Positions 47,012 to 56,159 are shown, numbered from the stretch's first letter. The stretch: DNA of 64,000 nucleotides from Bacillus safensis FO-36b (GCF_000691165.1 NZ_ASJD01000002.1:1-64000); one strand, 5' to 3'. Numbers and translations: made by a program. The notes: generated from the letters alone by a model not told the origin.

Positions 47012-47404
47012 TTATTTTTTCTTTAAAAAGTCTTCCCATTCTTGATCAAAAGACGTGTGAAGCGGTTCTTCCGTATTAGGTGCCGTGTTTGGCTCCATAT
47101 ATGCTCTGCTTGATGATTTTTTGGTAGATTCACCATTGATCATCGACCAGCCAAAATAAAGAAGTACCCCTGCAAATGCGATGCCAAGTATAAACGGCAA
47201 AAATTGCACGACGATCAATACACCAATGACTGCTAGAATGACACTTAAGGTTTTACTGCCTTTTTCGTATTTTTTAACACCTACATAGATGAGGCCTGCC
47301 CCAATCAAAACCGGGATCAGTCCACCAAATGAACCACCAAAGAAGATGGATAAACCGACAAACAATAAAATTGAACCGATAATGGTTTTACTTGTTATTT
47401 TCAT
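47012..47404 (-). CDS. liaI: LiaH membrane anchor LiaI
   Basis: Small membrane protein with helices at about 6-22, 28-42 and 55-80 and a charged cytoplasmic tail; recruits LiaH to the membrane. The ATG at 47404 with AAAGGAGG gives 130 aa, near the B. subtilis length; the longer frame start is ignored. First gene of the operon. Confidence 0.92.
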   Translation of the reverse strand: MKITSKTIIGSILLFVGLSIFFGGSFGGLIPVLIGAGLIYVGVKKYEKGSKTLSVILAVIGVLIVVQFLPFILGIAFAGVLLYFGWSMINGESTKKSSSRAYMEPNTAPNTEEPLHTSFDQEWEDFLKKK

Positions 47405-47486
47405 CTTCATGCCTCCTTTCTTGCTCCTTGCTTTAACTATAGTCAAAAAAGAAAGCCGGCAAAACGTGTCACAGATTGATCTTTGA

Positions 47487-47504
47487 TTGCGACTAGAGTC
47501 GTAA
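47487..47504. promoter_or_regulatory. LiaR box upstream of liaI
   Basis: TTGCGACTAGAGTCGTAA, inverted CGACT / AGTCG arms, fits the LiaR/VraR-type site pattern and lies about 85 nt before liaI, upstream of the promoter. Confidence 0.75.
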
Positions 47505-47533
47505 CAATGCTCAGACTGAGCGGCAGAACCTAA

Positions 47534-47564
47534 TAAAAAAGCACTCTTCTATTTGAAGAGTGCT
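47534..47564 (-). terminator. Terminator of yvqK (distal hairpin of repeat C)
   Basis: AGCACTCTTC / GAAGAGTGCT stem followed on the minus strand by TTTTTT; the gene-proximal twin at 47731-47753 has no T-run. Confidence 0.7.
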
Positions 47565-47753
47565 CAGATTGTTGACCAAGGGCAATTTTAGCCCTTGGTC
47601 TTCTTTTTTCAGCGTGATAGAAAACCTTTGCAGTCTAGGAAGGACGAGTACCGGAGCGGAGCGAATTGAACATTCGTGAGCACCGGAGCGCAGACCTGAC
47701 AAAGAATGCGAGGGTTTGTCTACACGCTGGGCACTCTTCTATTTGAAGAGTGC
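47540..47753. repeat. Repeat copy C bracketed by duplicated hairpin
   Basis: Third copy of the repeat core (about 47565-47730), with a short first stem loop but the same CAGCGTGATAGAAAACC, GGAGCGGAGCGAATT and GGGTTTGTCTACACGCTG blocks. Flanked by identical 23-bp GCACTCTTC / GAAGAGTGC hairpins at 47541-47563 and 47731-47753. It sits between yvqK and the LiaR box. Confidence 0.85.
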
Positions 47754-47758
47754 TTTCC

Positions 47759-48328
47759 TTATTTAGAACGAAACACGTCGGCACTTCGTTCATATTCAAC
47801 ATCAGCTTCACCAAGCCGATAATTCACGATTCGGGCGGCTGCAAATAAATAATCGGATAGACGGTTTACGTATGTGAGCGCAGCGGCTGGAATCTCCTCC
47901 TGTTTTGCAAGCGTCACAATATGCCTCTCGGCTCTTCTGACGACTGTCCGCGCCACATGTAAGAGAGCAGCGCCTTCCTGACCACCCGGTAAAATAAACT
48001 TAGTAAGCGGCTCAGCCTCTTCTACATAGACATCCATTCTTTCCTCAAGGACTGTCACAGAGGCTTCTGTTAATTTGCCTTCTTTACGTGGTTTGACTGC
48101 TGCCAAATCACCCCCGCAGTCAAACAGCTCATGCTGTATAACGATCAGCTCTGACAAAAGGTCCGGAAACAATTCGACATGCTGTCGTAAATTTGCATGC
48201 GCGAGTCCAATAAAGCTATTCGCCTCATCTAACGTACCATACGCCTCTACTCTCACATCATCTTTATCGGCTCTTCCGCCAATCAAGCCTGTTTGGCCCT
48301 GATCCCCGGTTTTCGTATAAAGTTTCAA
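47759..48328 (-). CDS. yvqK: ATP:cob(I)alamin adenosyltransferase (PduO type)
   Basis: Makes adenosylcobalamin. N-terminal KLYTKTGDQGQTGLIGG binds ATP; C-terminal VRRAERHIVTLA and NRLSDYLFAAAR are the PduO signature. 189 aa. The start is TTG with GAGGGG 6 nt upstream. Fits with the cobalamin-type ABC importer at 58.5-61.7 kb; in B. subtilis the two loci are neighbours, here separated by the acid-sugar cluster. Confidence 0.94.
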   Translation of the reverse strand: MKLYTKTGDQGQTGLIGGRADKDDVRVEAYGTLDEANSFIGLAHANLRQHVELFPDLLSELIVIQHELFDCGGDLAAVKPRKEGKLTEASVTVLEERMDVYVEEAEPLTKFILPGGQEGAALLHVARTVVRRAERHIVTLAKQEEIPAAALTYVNRLSDYLFAAARIVNYRLGEADVEYERSADVFRSK

Positions 48329-48444
48329 CGGTTTCCCCTCTTTTCTACTGCTTTGTCCTTCTAGTATAACCTGAAGTTAAAAAAATGTATTTGTTTTATT
48401 ATGAAACACTTTTACTGAAAATCACTCCAACCCTCTTATATATG

Positions 48445-48490
48445 TTGAATGATGAAACATCCCGTTTTATAATGAATGAAAGCGCTTTTT
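48445..48490 (+). promoter_or_regulatory. SDR promoter with cre-like site
   Basis: TTGAAT (48445-48450), 17 bp, TATAAT (48468-48473), followed by TGAAAGCGCTTTTT (48477-48490) at the expected start of transcription. The latter resembles a CcpA cre box, in a position that would repress. The same arrangement occurs at 58348-58399. Confidence 0.65.
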
Positions 48491-48517
48491 AATTATGAGA
48501 GATGGGGTGGGATGTAC

Positions 48518-49264
48518 GTGAGTTTACAAAATAAAGTAGCGATCATTACAGGTGCAAGCAGAGGGATTGGCCGCGCCATTGCGGTGGCACTTGTCTGCGA
48601 AGGAGCGCACGTCGTTCTCAATGGAACGAACGACATGCTGCTGCAAGAGGTTTGCTCCTCACTGAATAAAAAAGAGAAACGAGCCGTTTATGTTGCTGGT
48701 GATGCTAGTTTACCAGAGACAGCCTCTTCACTCGTGGAGCAAGCGAAAACACATTTTGGACAGATTGATCTGCTGGTCAACAATGCTGGGATCAATTTAC
48801 GAAAATCCACAGTCGAGACATCCCTTGATGAGTGGAAACGATTGATTGATATTAATTTGACCGGCACATTCCTCATGTGCCAAGCGGTCATTCCTGACAT
48901 GATCAAACAACAAGGCGGAAAGATTATCAATATGAGTTCTACAACTGGCAAAACCCCTCACCACAATGCATCACCTGCATACGGTGCATCAAAGGCAGGC
49001 ATCAATTATTTAACCATGCATCTTGCCAAAGAATTAGCAGAGCACCACATTCATGTGAATGCTGTCTGCCCTGGTCCAATCGAAACAGACATGAGCAAAC
49101 AGTGGAGCGATGAATACCGGCGTTCGGTTTTAGATAGAATTCCTTTGAAAACGATTGGAACACCAGAACAAGTCGCAAATGTTGTGACATTTTTAGCTTC
49201 TGACCAGTCGGATTTTATCACAGGAGAAACCATCAATATGAATGGCGGAACGTATATGAACTAG
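48518..49264 (+). CDS. Short-chain dehydrogenase of the acid-sugar cluster
   Basis: Classical SDR, FabG/KduD-like: TGASRGIGRA, NNAGINL, Ser in INMSSTTGK and Y-x-x-x-K in SPAYGASKAG, ending SDFITGETINMNGGTYMN. About 248 aa. The frame opens at 48476; GGGGTGG best fits a GTG at 48518. Convergent to the catabolic operon and with a promoter/cre element like that operon's, so it probably oxidises or reduces an intermediate of the same pathway. Exact substrate unknown. Confidence 0.85.
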   Translation: MSLQNKVAIITGASRGIGRAIAVALVCEGAHVVLNGTNDMLLQEVCSSLNKKEKRAVYVAGDASLPETASSLVEQAKTHFGQIDLLVNNAGINLRKSTVETSLDEWKRLIDINLTGTFLMCQAVIPDMIKQQGGKIINMSSTTGKTPHHNASPAYGASKAGINYLTMHLAKELAEHHIHVNAVCPGPIETDMSKQWSDEYRRSVLDRIPLKTIGTPEQVANVVTFLASDQSDFITGETINMNGGTYMN

Positions 49265-49297
49265 AAAAAAAGAGCCTCCTCTTAAAGGCTCTTTTTC
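49265..49297. terminator. Terminator between SDR and pdxA2
   Basis: AAAGAGCC / GGCTCTTT stem with an 8-nt loop, A-run before and T-run after; bidirectional. Confidence 0.8.
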
Positions 49298-50307
49298 TTC
49301 TCATATTGATTTTCTCTCGTACCAGAAAGCATGATGGCCTGTCTAATAGCTTCTTCCATGCTCGCAGAATCGGCTTTTCCTGTTCCTGCGATATCAAATG
49401 CCGTCCCATGATCGACACTTGTACGAATAATCGGCAGCCCAACTGTAATGTTTACACCCGATTCTAAGCCAAGCACCTTAATCGGTCCGTGCCCTTGATC
49501 ATGATACATCGCCACAACGATATCAAAGTCACCTCTTGCTGCCCTAAAGAACAAGGTATCAGCAGGCAGCGGCCCAAATACTTGAATCCCTTCTTCCTGT
49601 GCTAGTTCAACCGCTGGGATGATCTTCTCCTCTTCTTCTCCGTTCCCAAACAACCCATTCTCCCCAGCATGCGGGTTAATCCCGCATACAGCAATTTTAG
49701 GGTCAGAGATTCCAGAACGGACGAGTGTATCATGTGCCAGCTTAATCGTCGTGTATACACGCTCAGGATTAATCTTTAAAATGGCATCCATTAATCCAAT
49801 ATGTGTGGTGACATGAACTACCTTTAAGTTAGGGGCCGCCAGCATCATCGCATAATCTTCTGTACCCGTCAGGTCAGCTAAAATTTCTGTATGTCCTGGA
49901 TACATATGACCTGCCTTATGAAGTGCCTCTTTGTTTAGCGGCGCTGTGCAAATGCCGTCAATTCTACGGTCATTTGCAAGACTAATGGCTTTTTCAAGAT
50001 ATCGGAAAGCAGCATTTCCTGCTTCTTTTGATATGTCCCCAATCGGCATCTCGTTCGTTAAGAGCTTAAGGTCTAAGCAGGGAACAGCTCCGGCTTTCAC
50101 CTGCTCCGCTTCCTCTGGTTCTATGATACTTACAATCTCCACATCTGTATTCACAAAGTCTTTCGCCCTATTTAATATACTGGTGTCTCCGATCACAAAT
50201 AGAACGGCTTCTTCATGTAAACGCGTTTGCTGAAAAGATTTTAAAATAATTGCAGGAGCAACACCAGCCGCATCTCCCATCGTTACAGCAATGATTGGTT
50301 TTGACAT
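49282..50307 (-). CDS. PdxA2-type 4-phospho-acid-sugar dehydrogenase
   Basis: PdxA family: GDAAGVAPAIILKS, metal/substrate residues in ICTAPLNKEALHKAGHMYPG, and AMYHDQGHGPIKVLG. Bacillus makes vitamin B6 by PdxST, so a PdxA here is unlikely to serve B6. Next to a DUF1537 kinase it should oxidise and decarboxylate a 4-phospho-tetronate to dihydroxyacetone phosphate, as shown for D-threonate/erythronate pathways. It overlaps the kinase by 25 nt. Last gene of the operon. Confidence 0.87.
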   Translation of the reverse strand: MSKPIIAVTMGDAAGVAPAIILKSFQQTRLHEEAVLFVIGDTSILNRAKDFVNTDVEIVSIIEPEEAEQVKAGAVPCLDLKLLTNEMPIGDISKEAGNAAFRYLEKAISLANDRRIDGICTAPLNKEALHKAGHMYPGHTEILADLTGTEDYAMMLAAPNLKVVHVTTHIGLMDAILKINPERVYTTIKLAHDTLVRSGISDPKIAVCGINPHAGENGLFGNGEEEEKIIPAVELAQEEGIQVFGPLPADTLFFRAARGDFDIVVAMYHDQGHGPIKVLGLESGVNITVGLPIIRTSVDHGTAFDIAGTGKADSASMEEAIRQAIMLSGTRENQYEKKKSL

Positions 50308-51626
50308 TCGACTTCCCCCTCTATCTTTTTCAGCACTTCTACCGCGTGGAGTACTGAATTTTTTTGACCGTAAGCTCCTGCTTTCGTAACCGCATATAAA
50401 TTCGTATCAACGAGCTGGCCGAGCGGGATGCCAGGTTCAATTTCTTTCAGCAGCCGAATACCTCCTGCTCCAAGCTCCTGGCAAATCGCCCGCGCTGTAT
50501 CTCCGCCAGTTAGGAAAAGTCGTCTCATTCCTGATAATGTGACAATGTCTTTTGTGATCATTCCAAGAAAGACGGACAAAGCACTTCCAACCTCTTGTCT
50601 TGACAGCCCTTTCTTTTCTCCGTAAACCAGCATCTTTTCAACCATCTCTGGCCGTGCATCTGTATAAAGGAGAATATCTTCGTTCTGACGCTTACGCAGT
50701 TGATCGAGAACTGATTTTCGTTCCCATGCTTCACGGCCGTTTAATACATTCAGCGGGTTCACTTTTATCTCAAAACAATCGTGAGTTTCTCTTAAATAAG
50801 CAAACTGCTCATTTGTTTTTTGAGAGGCACTTCCAGATACGATGAGGACAGGTCTCTGTTTTTTAAGACGAGAAGTATTTCTATGTTTAGCGACATATGC
50901 AGATAATGCACCAGCTAGTCCCGCTGAACCGACCCATAGTATTCTTTTATCCATCTTCATAAACACTTCCACAATCCGCCCTAAATCATCACTTGTTTCT
51001 GCATCACACACAAACCATTGATGACCATGCTTCAATAAGGATGATACCTCATCACTCGTTACTTTTAGCTCTTCGCCGATTGTCTGTTGAGAAAGGTTTT
51101 TTGGTCTGACGTTCGTCTGCTCCTCAATTAAATCTGATATGCTGGATGTCAAAACTGGAGTTTTCGGATCCTTTGCTGCCTCTGACAGATGAACAGGCAC
51201 TCCTTCCACATAATGTATGCCATTATTGGTTGCTCTTTGTGCATCTGGGTAGGCAGGAGCGATAACCGCCGCATCAAATGGGCCAATATCCATTAGTGCT
51301 TGCAGTTCAATTCCTATATTGCCTCTTAACGTTGAATCTATTTTTTTAAAGAAAAGGTGCGATTCATCTTGGAGAAATGGCTGCACCATTTGGCTGACCT
51401 CATGGTAGGCGTTCTCTGAAGACATACTTCGTGAATCGGTATCCACAATCAGCACATCCTCTTTATACCTGTCAATGCCTTCAAATGACGGCTGAAACAG
51501 GACAGAGGCTGTTAAGCCCGCTTTGACAAATTGAACACCTGTATCGTTGGCACCTGTCAAATCATCCGCCACAATGATTACCTTTTGCTCTAATTTCGCT
51601 CCTTTTTTTAATAGATCGTTTGTCAT
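50283..51626 (-). CDS. Four-carbon acid-sugar kinase (DUF1537)
   Basis: Phosphorylates tetronate-type acid sugars with ATP. N-terminal substrate domain VIIVADDLTGANDTGVQFVK; Lys/Asp in FFKKIDSTLRGNIGIELQ; C-terminal nucleotide domain with LFLTGGDTARAICQELGA. 447 aa, normal. GAGGTG precedes the ATG. The coupled PdxA2 completes a route to DHAP. The specific acid sugar is not evident from sequence. Confidence 0.9.
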   Translation of the reverse strand: MTNDLLKKGAKLEQKVIIVADDLTGANDTGVQFVKAGLTASVLFQPSFEGIDRYKEDVLIVDTDSRSMSSENAYHEVSQMVQPFLQDESHLFFKKIDSTLRGNIGIELQALMDIGPFDAAVIAPAYPDAQRATNNGIHYVEGVPVHLSEAAKDPKTPVLTSSISDLIEEQTNVRPKNLSQQTIGEELKVTSDEVSSLLKHGHQWFVCDAETSDDLGRIVEVFMKMDKRILWVGSAGLAGALSAYVAKHRNTSRLKKQRPVLIVSGSASQKTNEQFAYLRETHDCFEIKVNPLNVLNGREAWERKSVLDQLRKRQNEDILLYTDARPEMVEKMLVYGEKKGLSRQEVGSALSVFLGMITKDIVTLSGMRRLFLTGGDTARAICQELGAGGIRLLKEIEPGIPLGQLVDTNLYAVTKAGAYGQKNSVLHAVEVLKKIEGEVECQNQSLL

Positions 51627-51651
51627 TTAGACACCTCGGCCTCATTACATA

Positions 51652-53433
51652 TTATTCCTTTAGCTTTCTCCATAGCGTCGTACGGTTGATATTCAACCGC
51701 TTTGCCGCCTTTGATTGATTCATATTTTCTTCTTCCAGCACCGTTTTGATAATCCGTCTTTCAATCTCATCAAGCGTTCCATTCAAATAGCTGGACAGCT
51801 GTTTTTCTTCATTTTCAAAGGCAAGCTGATCAATTGCTGCCTTTGCCCTATTCAACGTGATATATCCACTTTTTGTTGTCAGTACCAGTTCCTCAATGAT
51901 CCGCTTGAACTGCCTGACATTTTCTCTGAATTTCTGGTGTTGAAAGGCTTCAATCACATCTGCTGACAGCCCAACCACCTGCGTCCCGTAAAGAGAATTC
52001 AGTTCCGCAATAAATAACCTGCTCATGTCCTCAATATCTTCTGGCCGTTCAGACAACGCAGGGACATGAATTGTGAGCTCCTGTAAGCCTGTATATAATT
52101 CCTCACTAAACGCTCCAGATTGCATCAATTTGAACAAATCCACTTGAGACGCAGCCATCCAGCGAATATTCTGATGATGATGCAGCTGCTCGGCAATGAG
52201 CTGCTGTATATCCATTGGAACGCTCTCAATATCCTTTAGAAACATCGTCCCTTTTTGATGCAGAGGGATTGATTTTATATCTTCCGGTTCTGTCAAACGT
52301 CTGCAATGTACTGTCGTAAAGCTCTCATTTTTCCTCTCGCTCATTTGATGGATAGCAAATGCAAGGCATGATTTACCCGTTCCTTGTTCACCATACAGGC
52401 AAATCGAGCGCTCCGTTTGACTAAACGCTTTTGCCCTATTGATCACATCTTTCATTTTTGGGCTTTGATCTGTAAAAAGAGCAAATGGATGTTCTGAATG
52501 AATAGGCGACGCAAGCGTCCAAATACGATGACCTTCTTGATTCATCACAGCCGAAGGCTTTTCAATCGTGACAAGCAACTCGCCTTTCGATAGCATGCTT
52601 CCTTTGACATGCCACACTTGCTGCTGATGGGATATTTGAGAATAGCCATTTTGTTTCCCTTCTCGAATCGCCTTTAGTGCCGGTTCAAGTGCTGGACACC
52701 ACGCAATCACATCAGCATGAGAAGTAGACGGTGCAAATAATCCTTTTTCTGTCCATTGTTTCATTTGTTGGTTCATAAAATGTAGCTGGTTGTGCGGATC
52801 AATGATGAGCATCCCTTTCGGCTCTTGATCAATCATTTCACGAAAGAGACGCTGTTCAGCTGTCGCCTCTTTATATAAACGATACATTTGTTTTGCTTGA
52901 TGAAATGCTTCTTTGACCGATTCACGACCTGATGTAATGAGCATACTCTGCATTCCCAGCTCTTTAGCCGCTTTATCAGTAATGACATCTCCAAGCACGA
53001 CCTGAGTCCCTTGTTCTTGTAATTGTTTTAAGAGATCCCATACCTCTTCCTCTTGCTGCACTGTGTAAATATCAATTTTAATCCCGTATAATTCCCCAAT
53101 GGTGCGTACACCTTGTGTAATATTTTCAAAACCCACGACCGCTTTTTTACCTTGATAATCTTTTATCAGTGTTAAGGCACGAAGCAAGTCATACCCTGAC
53201 ACAGGGATATCAACTACTGGGATGTTCACATGTTTTTGAATGAGCGCAGCTGTTCCGCCCCGGCTCATAATGATATCCATTCCTTGAGCTTCTGCTTGTT
53301 CTGCAAGAGCAACACCAGACCGGAGATCTCCGACTACAAGCTGGAATGTCATATTTTCTTCTTCTTTGGCAAGGTCGATTAACACATCGCCCAACCCTTT
53401 ATACGGCGCAACACCTAACACTTTGATATTCAT
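51652..53433 (-). CDS. PrpR-N / AAA+ / Fis-type regulator lacking GAFTGA
   Basis: Regulator built like a sigma-54 activator: PrpR N-terminal sensor (about 1-190; IIMSRGGTAALIQKHVNIPV), PAS-like domain (about 200-310), AAA+ domain with Walker A LYGEQGTGKSCLA, and a Fis-type helix-turn-helix ending MNQSKAAKRLNINRTTLWRK. The AAA+ part is reduced: the GAFTGA loop is missing and Walker B reads GTMFLKDIE instead of GTLFLDEI. It probably does not work with sigma-54. The ATG at 53433 fits GGGGG. It lies inside the acid-sugar operon, with its own promoter. Confidence 0.88.
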   Translation of the reverse strand: MNIKVLGVAPYKGLGDVLIDLAKEEENMTFQLVVGDLRSGVALAEQAEAQGMDIIMSRGGTAALIQKHVNIPVVDIPVSGYDLLRALTLIKDYQGKKAVVGFENITQGVRTIGELYGIKIDIYTVQQEEEVWDLLKQLQEQGTQVVLGDVITDKAAKELGMQSMLITSGRESVKEAFHQAKQMYRLYKEATAEQRLFREMIDQEPKGMLIIDPHNQLHFMNQQMKQWTEKGLFAPSTSHADVIAWCPALEPALKAIREGKQNGYSQISHQQQVWHVKGSMLSKGELLVTIEKPSAVMNQEGHRIWTLASPIHSEHPFALFTDQSPKMKDVINRAKAFSQTERSICLYGEQGTGKSCLAFAIHQMSERKNESFTTVHCRRLTEPEDIKSIPLHQKGTMFLKDIESVPMDIQQLIAEQLHHHQNIRWMAASQVDLFKLMQSGAFSEELYTGLQELTIHVPALSERPEDIEDMSRLFIAELNSLYGTQVVGLSADVIEAFQHQKFRENVRQFKRIIEELVLTTKSGYITLNRAKAAIDQLAFENEEKQLSSYLNGTLDEIERRIIKTVLEEENMNQSKAAKRLNINRTTLWRKLKE

Positions 53434-53508
53434 GAAAAGGACCCCCATTTTTTATCTCTTCATCACGAGACATAGCTTGAGGGAGTCCAGCCGATAGAAA
53501 ATGGGGAC

Positions 53509-53553
53509 AACCCTCCAAACATCAATTATAAATGAAGCAAATGAGGGTTACAA
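53509..53553 (-). promoter_or_regulatory. Promoter of the PrpR-N regulator with flanking inverted repeat
   Basis: TTGTAA (53548-53553), 17 bp, TATAAT (53525-53530) on the minus strand. AACCCTC (53509-53515) and GAGGGTT (53543-53549) form a perfect inverted repeat around the -10, a candidate autoregulatory operator. Confidence 0.5.
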
Positions 53554-53580
53554 TTCACCAGAAGCAGGGCCCTCTTGCAG

Positions 53581-54756
53581 TTAAGAAGTGCGATTGACCC
53601 ATTCTTCTGTCACACACACATATTTGATCGCCTGCCGATAATACGTAAACGCAATATGCAGCTTCCCGTCTTTTCCTTCCGTAATGGATGGATAAGAATA
53701 CTCTCGATTTAGTTTATCCTTTGAATTGTTTGTCATCGCATATCCATCACCCACTTCAAGGTTACGTCTGATAGGCCATGTATCACCATTATCCTCAGAG
53801 AGCGCCAAAGTCATCGGTGCACGCGGTGTTCCCCAAAAGGCTGGACGTGCTTCTGTATCAACCGCCGTGCGCGTATCGCCTTCATCCTCAATTTCATCAT
53901 ATAAAGAAGCTCTTCGTTCTGTTTGCTCATCTGCATTGATATGATTATAGACGAGGGCAAGATGCCCATTTTGGAGCACGGTAAATTGAATGGATGAATT
54001 ATTATTGGGCAGCTCCGTCGCCTTTGGCTCAGACCATGTCCGCCCATGATCGACGGAACGGCTAATATAAATCGAATCAGCAAACCGGCTTCTAAAGAGG
54101 GCTATGAGGGAGCCGTCTGCACACTTTCCAATATTCATATGAACACAGCCCGTGCTGTTTGGTACAATGACCTCATCCCATGTCTTTCCTTGGTCGGATG
54201 TAATCTTCACAGCACTGACATCCCGGTTCCCCGTCCATTTGACGCCTGGAATGCTCTTACAATAGAAGACCGGCAGCAGCCAATCTTGATTATCCAGTAC
54301 AACAATCGGCTGACGTATAAACGTACCCGGCTGTTCAAACAAAGTACCAATCTCCCCCCATGTCTCCCCTCTATCCTCTGATAGCCGGTATCTCACGATG
54401 GCCGTATCTTGATTCCCAGATAGCTGTGCGGTATACAGCAGCCATAGCCTGCCATTTTCCTCTTGAAACAGAACTGGATTTTGTTCAGAGCGTGCAGGAT
54501 CGTTAGATAACTTCACTGCCTCTGTCCACTTGTTACTTCCCCGTTTGAGTCTCGACATATAGATTGAGATATCAGGTATTCCCTCCTGCGTTCCGCCAAA
54601 CCAAACACATAATACATCTCCATTATCCAGCTCAAGTAGATTGGCCGCATGATTCTGCACACAGTCTGTTGGCAGAAAGGCTTCTTTTCTCTCTGTATCT
54701 TGTTCATTTTGTCGCAAAATTCCATCTATTTTTATCACAGTCTCTTCATTTTTCAT
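53581..54756 (-). CDS. Asp-box (sialidase-like) protein without signal peptide
   Basis: Beta-propeller of the sialidase superfamily. Four Asp-boxes (S-x-D-x-G-x-T-W) are visible: SEDRGETW, TSDQGKTW, SVDHGRTW, SEDNGDTW, with typical spacing. 391 aa. No signal peptide or anchor, so it acts in the cytoplasm. True sialidase function is doubtful: no other sialic acid gene except a NAL/DapA-type aldolase is present. It overlaps the symporter gene by 4 nt, so it presumably acts on the imported compound. Confidence 0.8.
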   Translation of the reverse strand: MKNEETVIKIDGILRQNEQDTERKEAFLPTDCVQNHAANLLELDNGDVLCVWFGGTQEGIPDISIYMSRLKRGSNKWTEAVKLSNDPARSEQNPVLFQEENGRLWLLYTAQLSGNQDTAIVRYRLSEDRGETWGEIGTLFEQPGTFIRQPIVVLDNQDWLLPVFYCKSIPGVKWTGNRDVSAVKITSDQGKTWDEVIVPNSTGCVHMNIGKCADGSLIALFRSRFADSIYISRSVDHGRTWSEPKATELPNNNSSIQFTVLQNGHLALVYNHINADEQTERRASLYDEIEDEGDTRTAVDTEARPAFWGTPRAPMTLALSEDNGDTWPIRRNLEVGDGYAMTNNSKDKLNREYSYPSITEGKDGKLHIAFTYYRQAIKYVCVTEEWVNRTS

Positions 54757-56159
54757 GACAATTCTCCTTTCAATGGTTGATCCTTTTTAGCAGGCGGACT
54801 GAAAAGTCGGTCGATTACCAGCACAAGGAAAGGAATGATAATGGCAATATACATATTATCGATTCCGAATGGATTATCGAGTAAATACCAAACCGTCGTG
54901 GTAACACCTGAAGCAGCAAGGCCAATGGTCGCCCCTCTATTTGAATTAAAGTACGGCAAGTAAAAGCCCATTGCTGCTACAACAGCGATCGATGTTCGAA
55001 GCGCCCTTGTAAAAAAGGAAAGGGACAGCAGCTCCGGCGCAAGTGCTACTCCTACAAGAGGCACAATTCCAACGAGTACAGCCACATACCTCGTGACTTT
55101 CATTCTCTGCTCCGGTGTTGGTTTCATTTTCGGTACATAAAAATCATCCATAATTAAGGTTGTTGTCGCAAGCGCAACCGTCGACACACCGACAAAGATG
55201 GATGCCACAAGCGATGTTGCCACAATGGCACTCAAAATTGGATTCATATGCTGTAAAAAGACAGGGAAGGCATAAATAGGATCAATGTCTGGATACAAAT
55301 AATGTGCAGCTACGCCGATCACACCGATTGCAATGGCGAGCGGCAAACAAAGCAAAGCCGCATAAAGCGTTGATTTCTTTGCCTCACGCTCACTTTTCGA
55401 CGAAGTGATTGCTTGAATGATAAACTGCGTAGCAAAGATGGCACCCATGTTTCCTATAAACCAAGCTCCTATCGTCCCCCATCCAATTGTCCCGTCCCAT
55501 GTAAAGAAATGATCAGGCATCGTTTGTTTCATTGGTTCAAAGCCTTTTGTTAAGTAAAGAGCTACCCCTAGTGTAATTAAAATTCCCGCATACTTCACGA
55601 TCGAATGAAGGATCGTGACCCATGCAACCCCTTTCATTCCTCCGAATGTAAAATAAAATGTACTCACAACGGCCGTAATGATCGCACAGGTCATTAAAGG
55701 AAGCCCCAAAATGGATGCAATGGCAGCTGAACCACTTAAATAGTTTCCTAGATTCACAAGCAGCAATGCGGCAATCATAATAACAGAAACAACTAGCTTC
55801 GTTGATTTTCCAAACTTCTGATCGATAATACCTGAAATGGTGTACTGTCCTGTTCGATAAAACTTGCCTACTAAGAAAAAGGAAAAGATAAAAAAGGCGA
55901 TAGCGACAGTCACAATAGACCATGAAGCAGAAAGCCCATGCGTAAAGGCAGATTCTGCTGTTCCAACAGTGGATTTCGTTCCAATGAATTCACTCATGAG
56001 CAAAATACCGACTACAATGGCTGGAAGTGACTTAGCAGCATTGTTAAATTCTGAATTGGATTTACTGCGGAAACGCATCGTCAGCCAAGTCGTAAAGAGT
56101 ATATAGAGAATAATGACGATCAAAATAAATGTGATGACAGAACTGCTTAAGACATTCAT
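54753..56159 (-). CDS. Sodium:solute symporter (SSS family)
   Basis: Polytopic transporter with about 13 membrane helices (LSSSVITFILIVIILYILF first), SSS-type GGMKGVAWVTILHSIVKYAG segment and 468 aa. Probably takes up the substrate of the cluster with Na+. Relatives carry sialic acid, sugars or small acids; the substrate cannot be named from sequence. Operon with the Asp-box gene downstream and the dehydrogenase upstream. Confidence 0.88.
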   Translation of the reverse strand: MNVLSSSVITFILIVIILYILFTTWLTMRFRSKSNSEFNNAAKSLPAIVVGILLMSEFIGTKSTVGTAESAFTHGLSASWSIVTVAIAFFIFSFFLVGKFYRTGQYTISGIIDQKFGKSTKLVVSVIMIAALLLVNLGNYLSGSAAIASILGLPLMTCAIITAVVSTFYFTFGGMKGVAWVTILHSIVKYAGILITLGVALYLTKGFEPMKQTMPDHFFTWDGTIGWGTIGAWFIGNMGAIFATQFIIQAITSSKSEREAKKSTLYAALLCLPLAIAIGVIGVAAHYLYPDIDPIYAFPVFLQHMNPILSAIVATSLVASIFVGVSTVALATTTLIMDDFYVPKMKPTPEQRMKVTRYVAVLVGIVPLVGVALAPELLSLSFFTRALRTSIAVVAAMGFYLPYFNSNRGATIGLAASGVTTTVWYLLDNPFGIDNMYIAIIIPFLVLVIDRLFSPPAKKDQPLKGELS

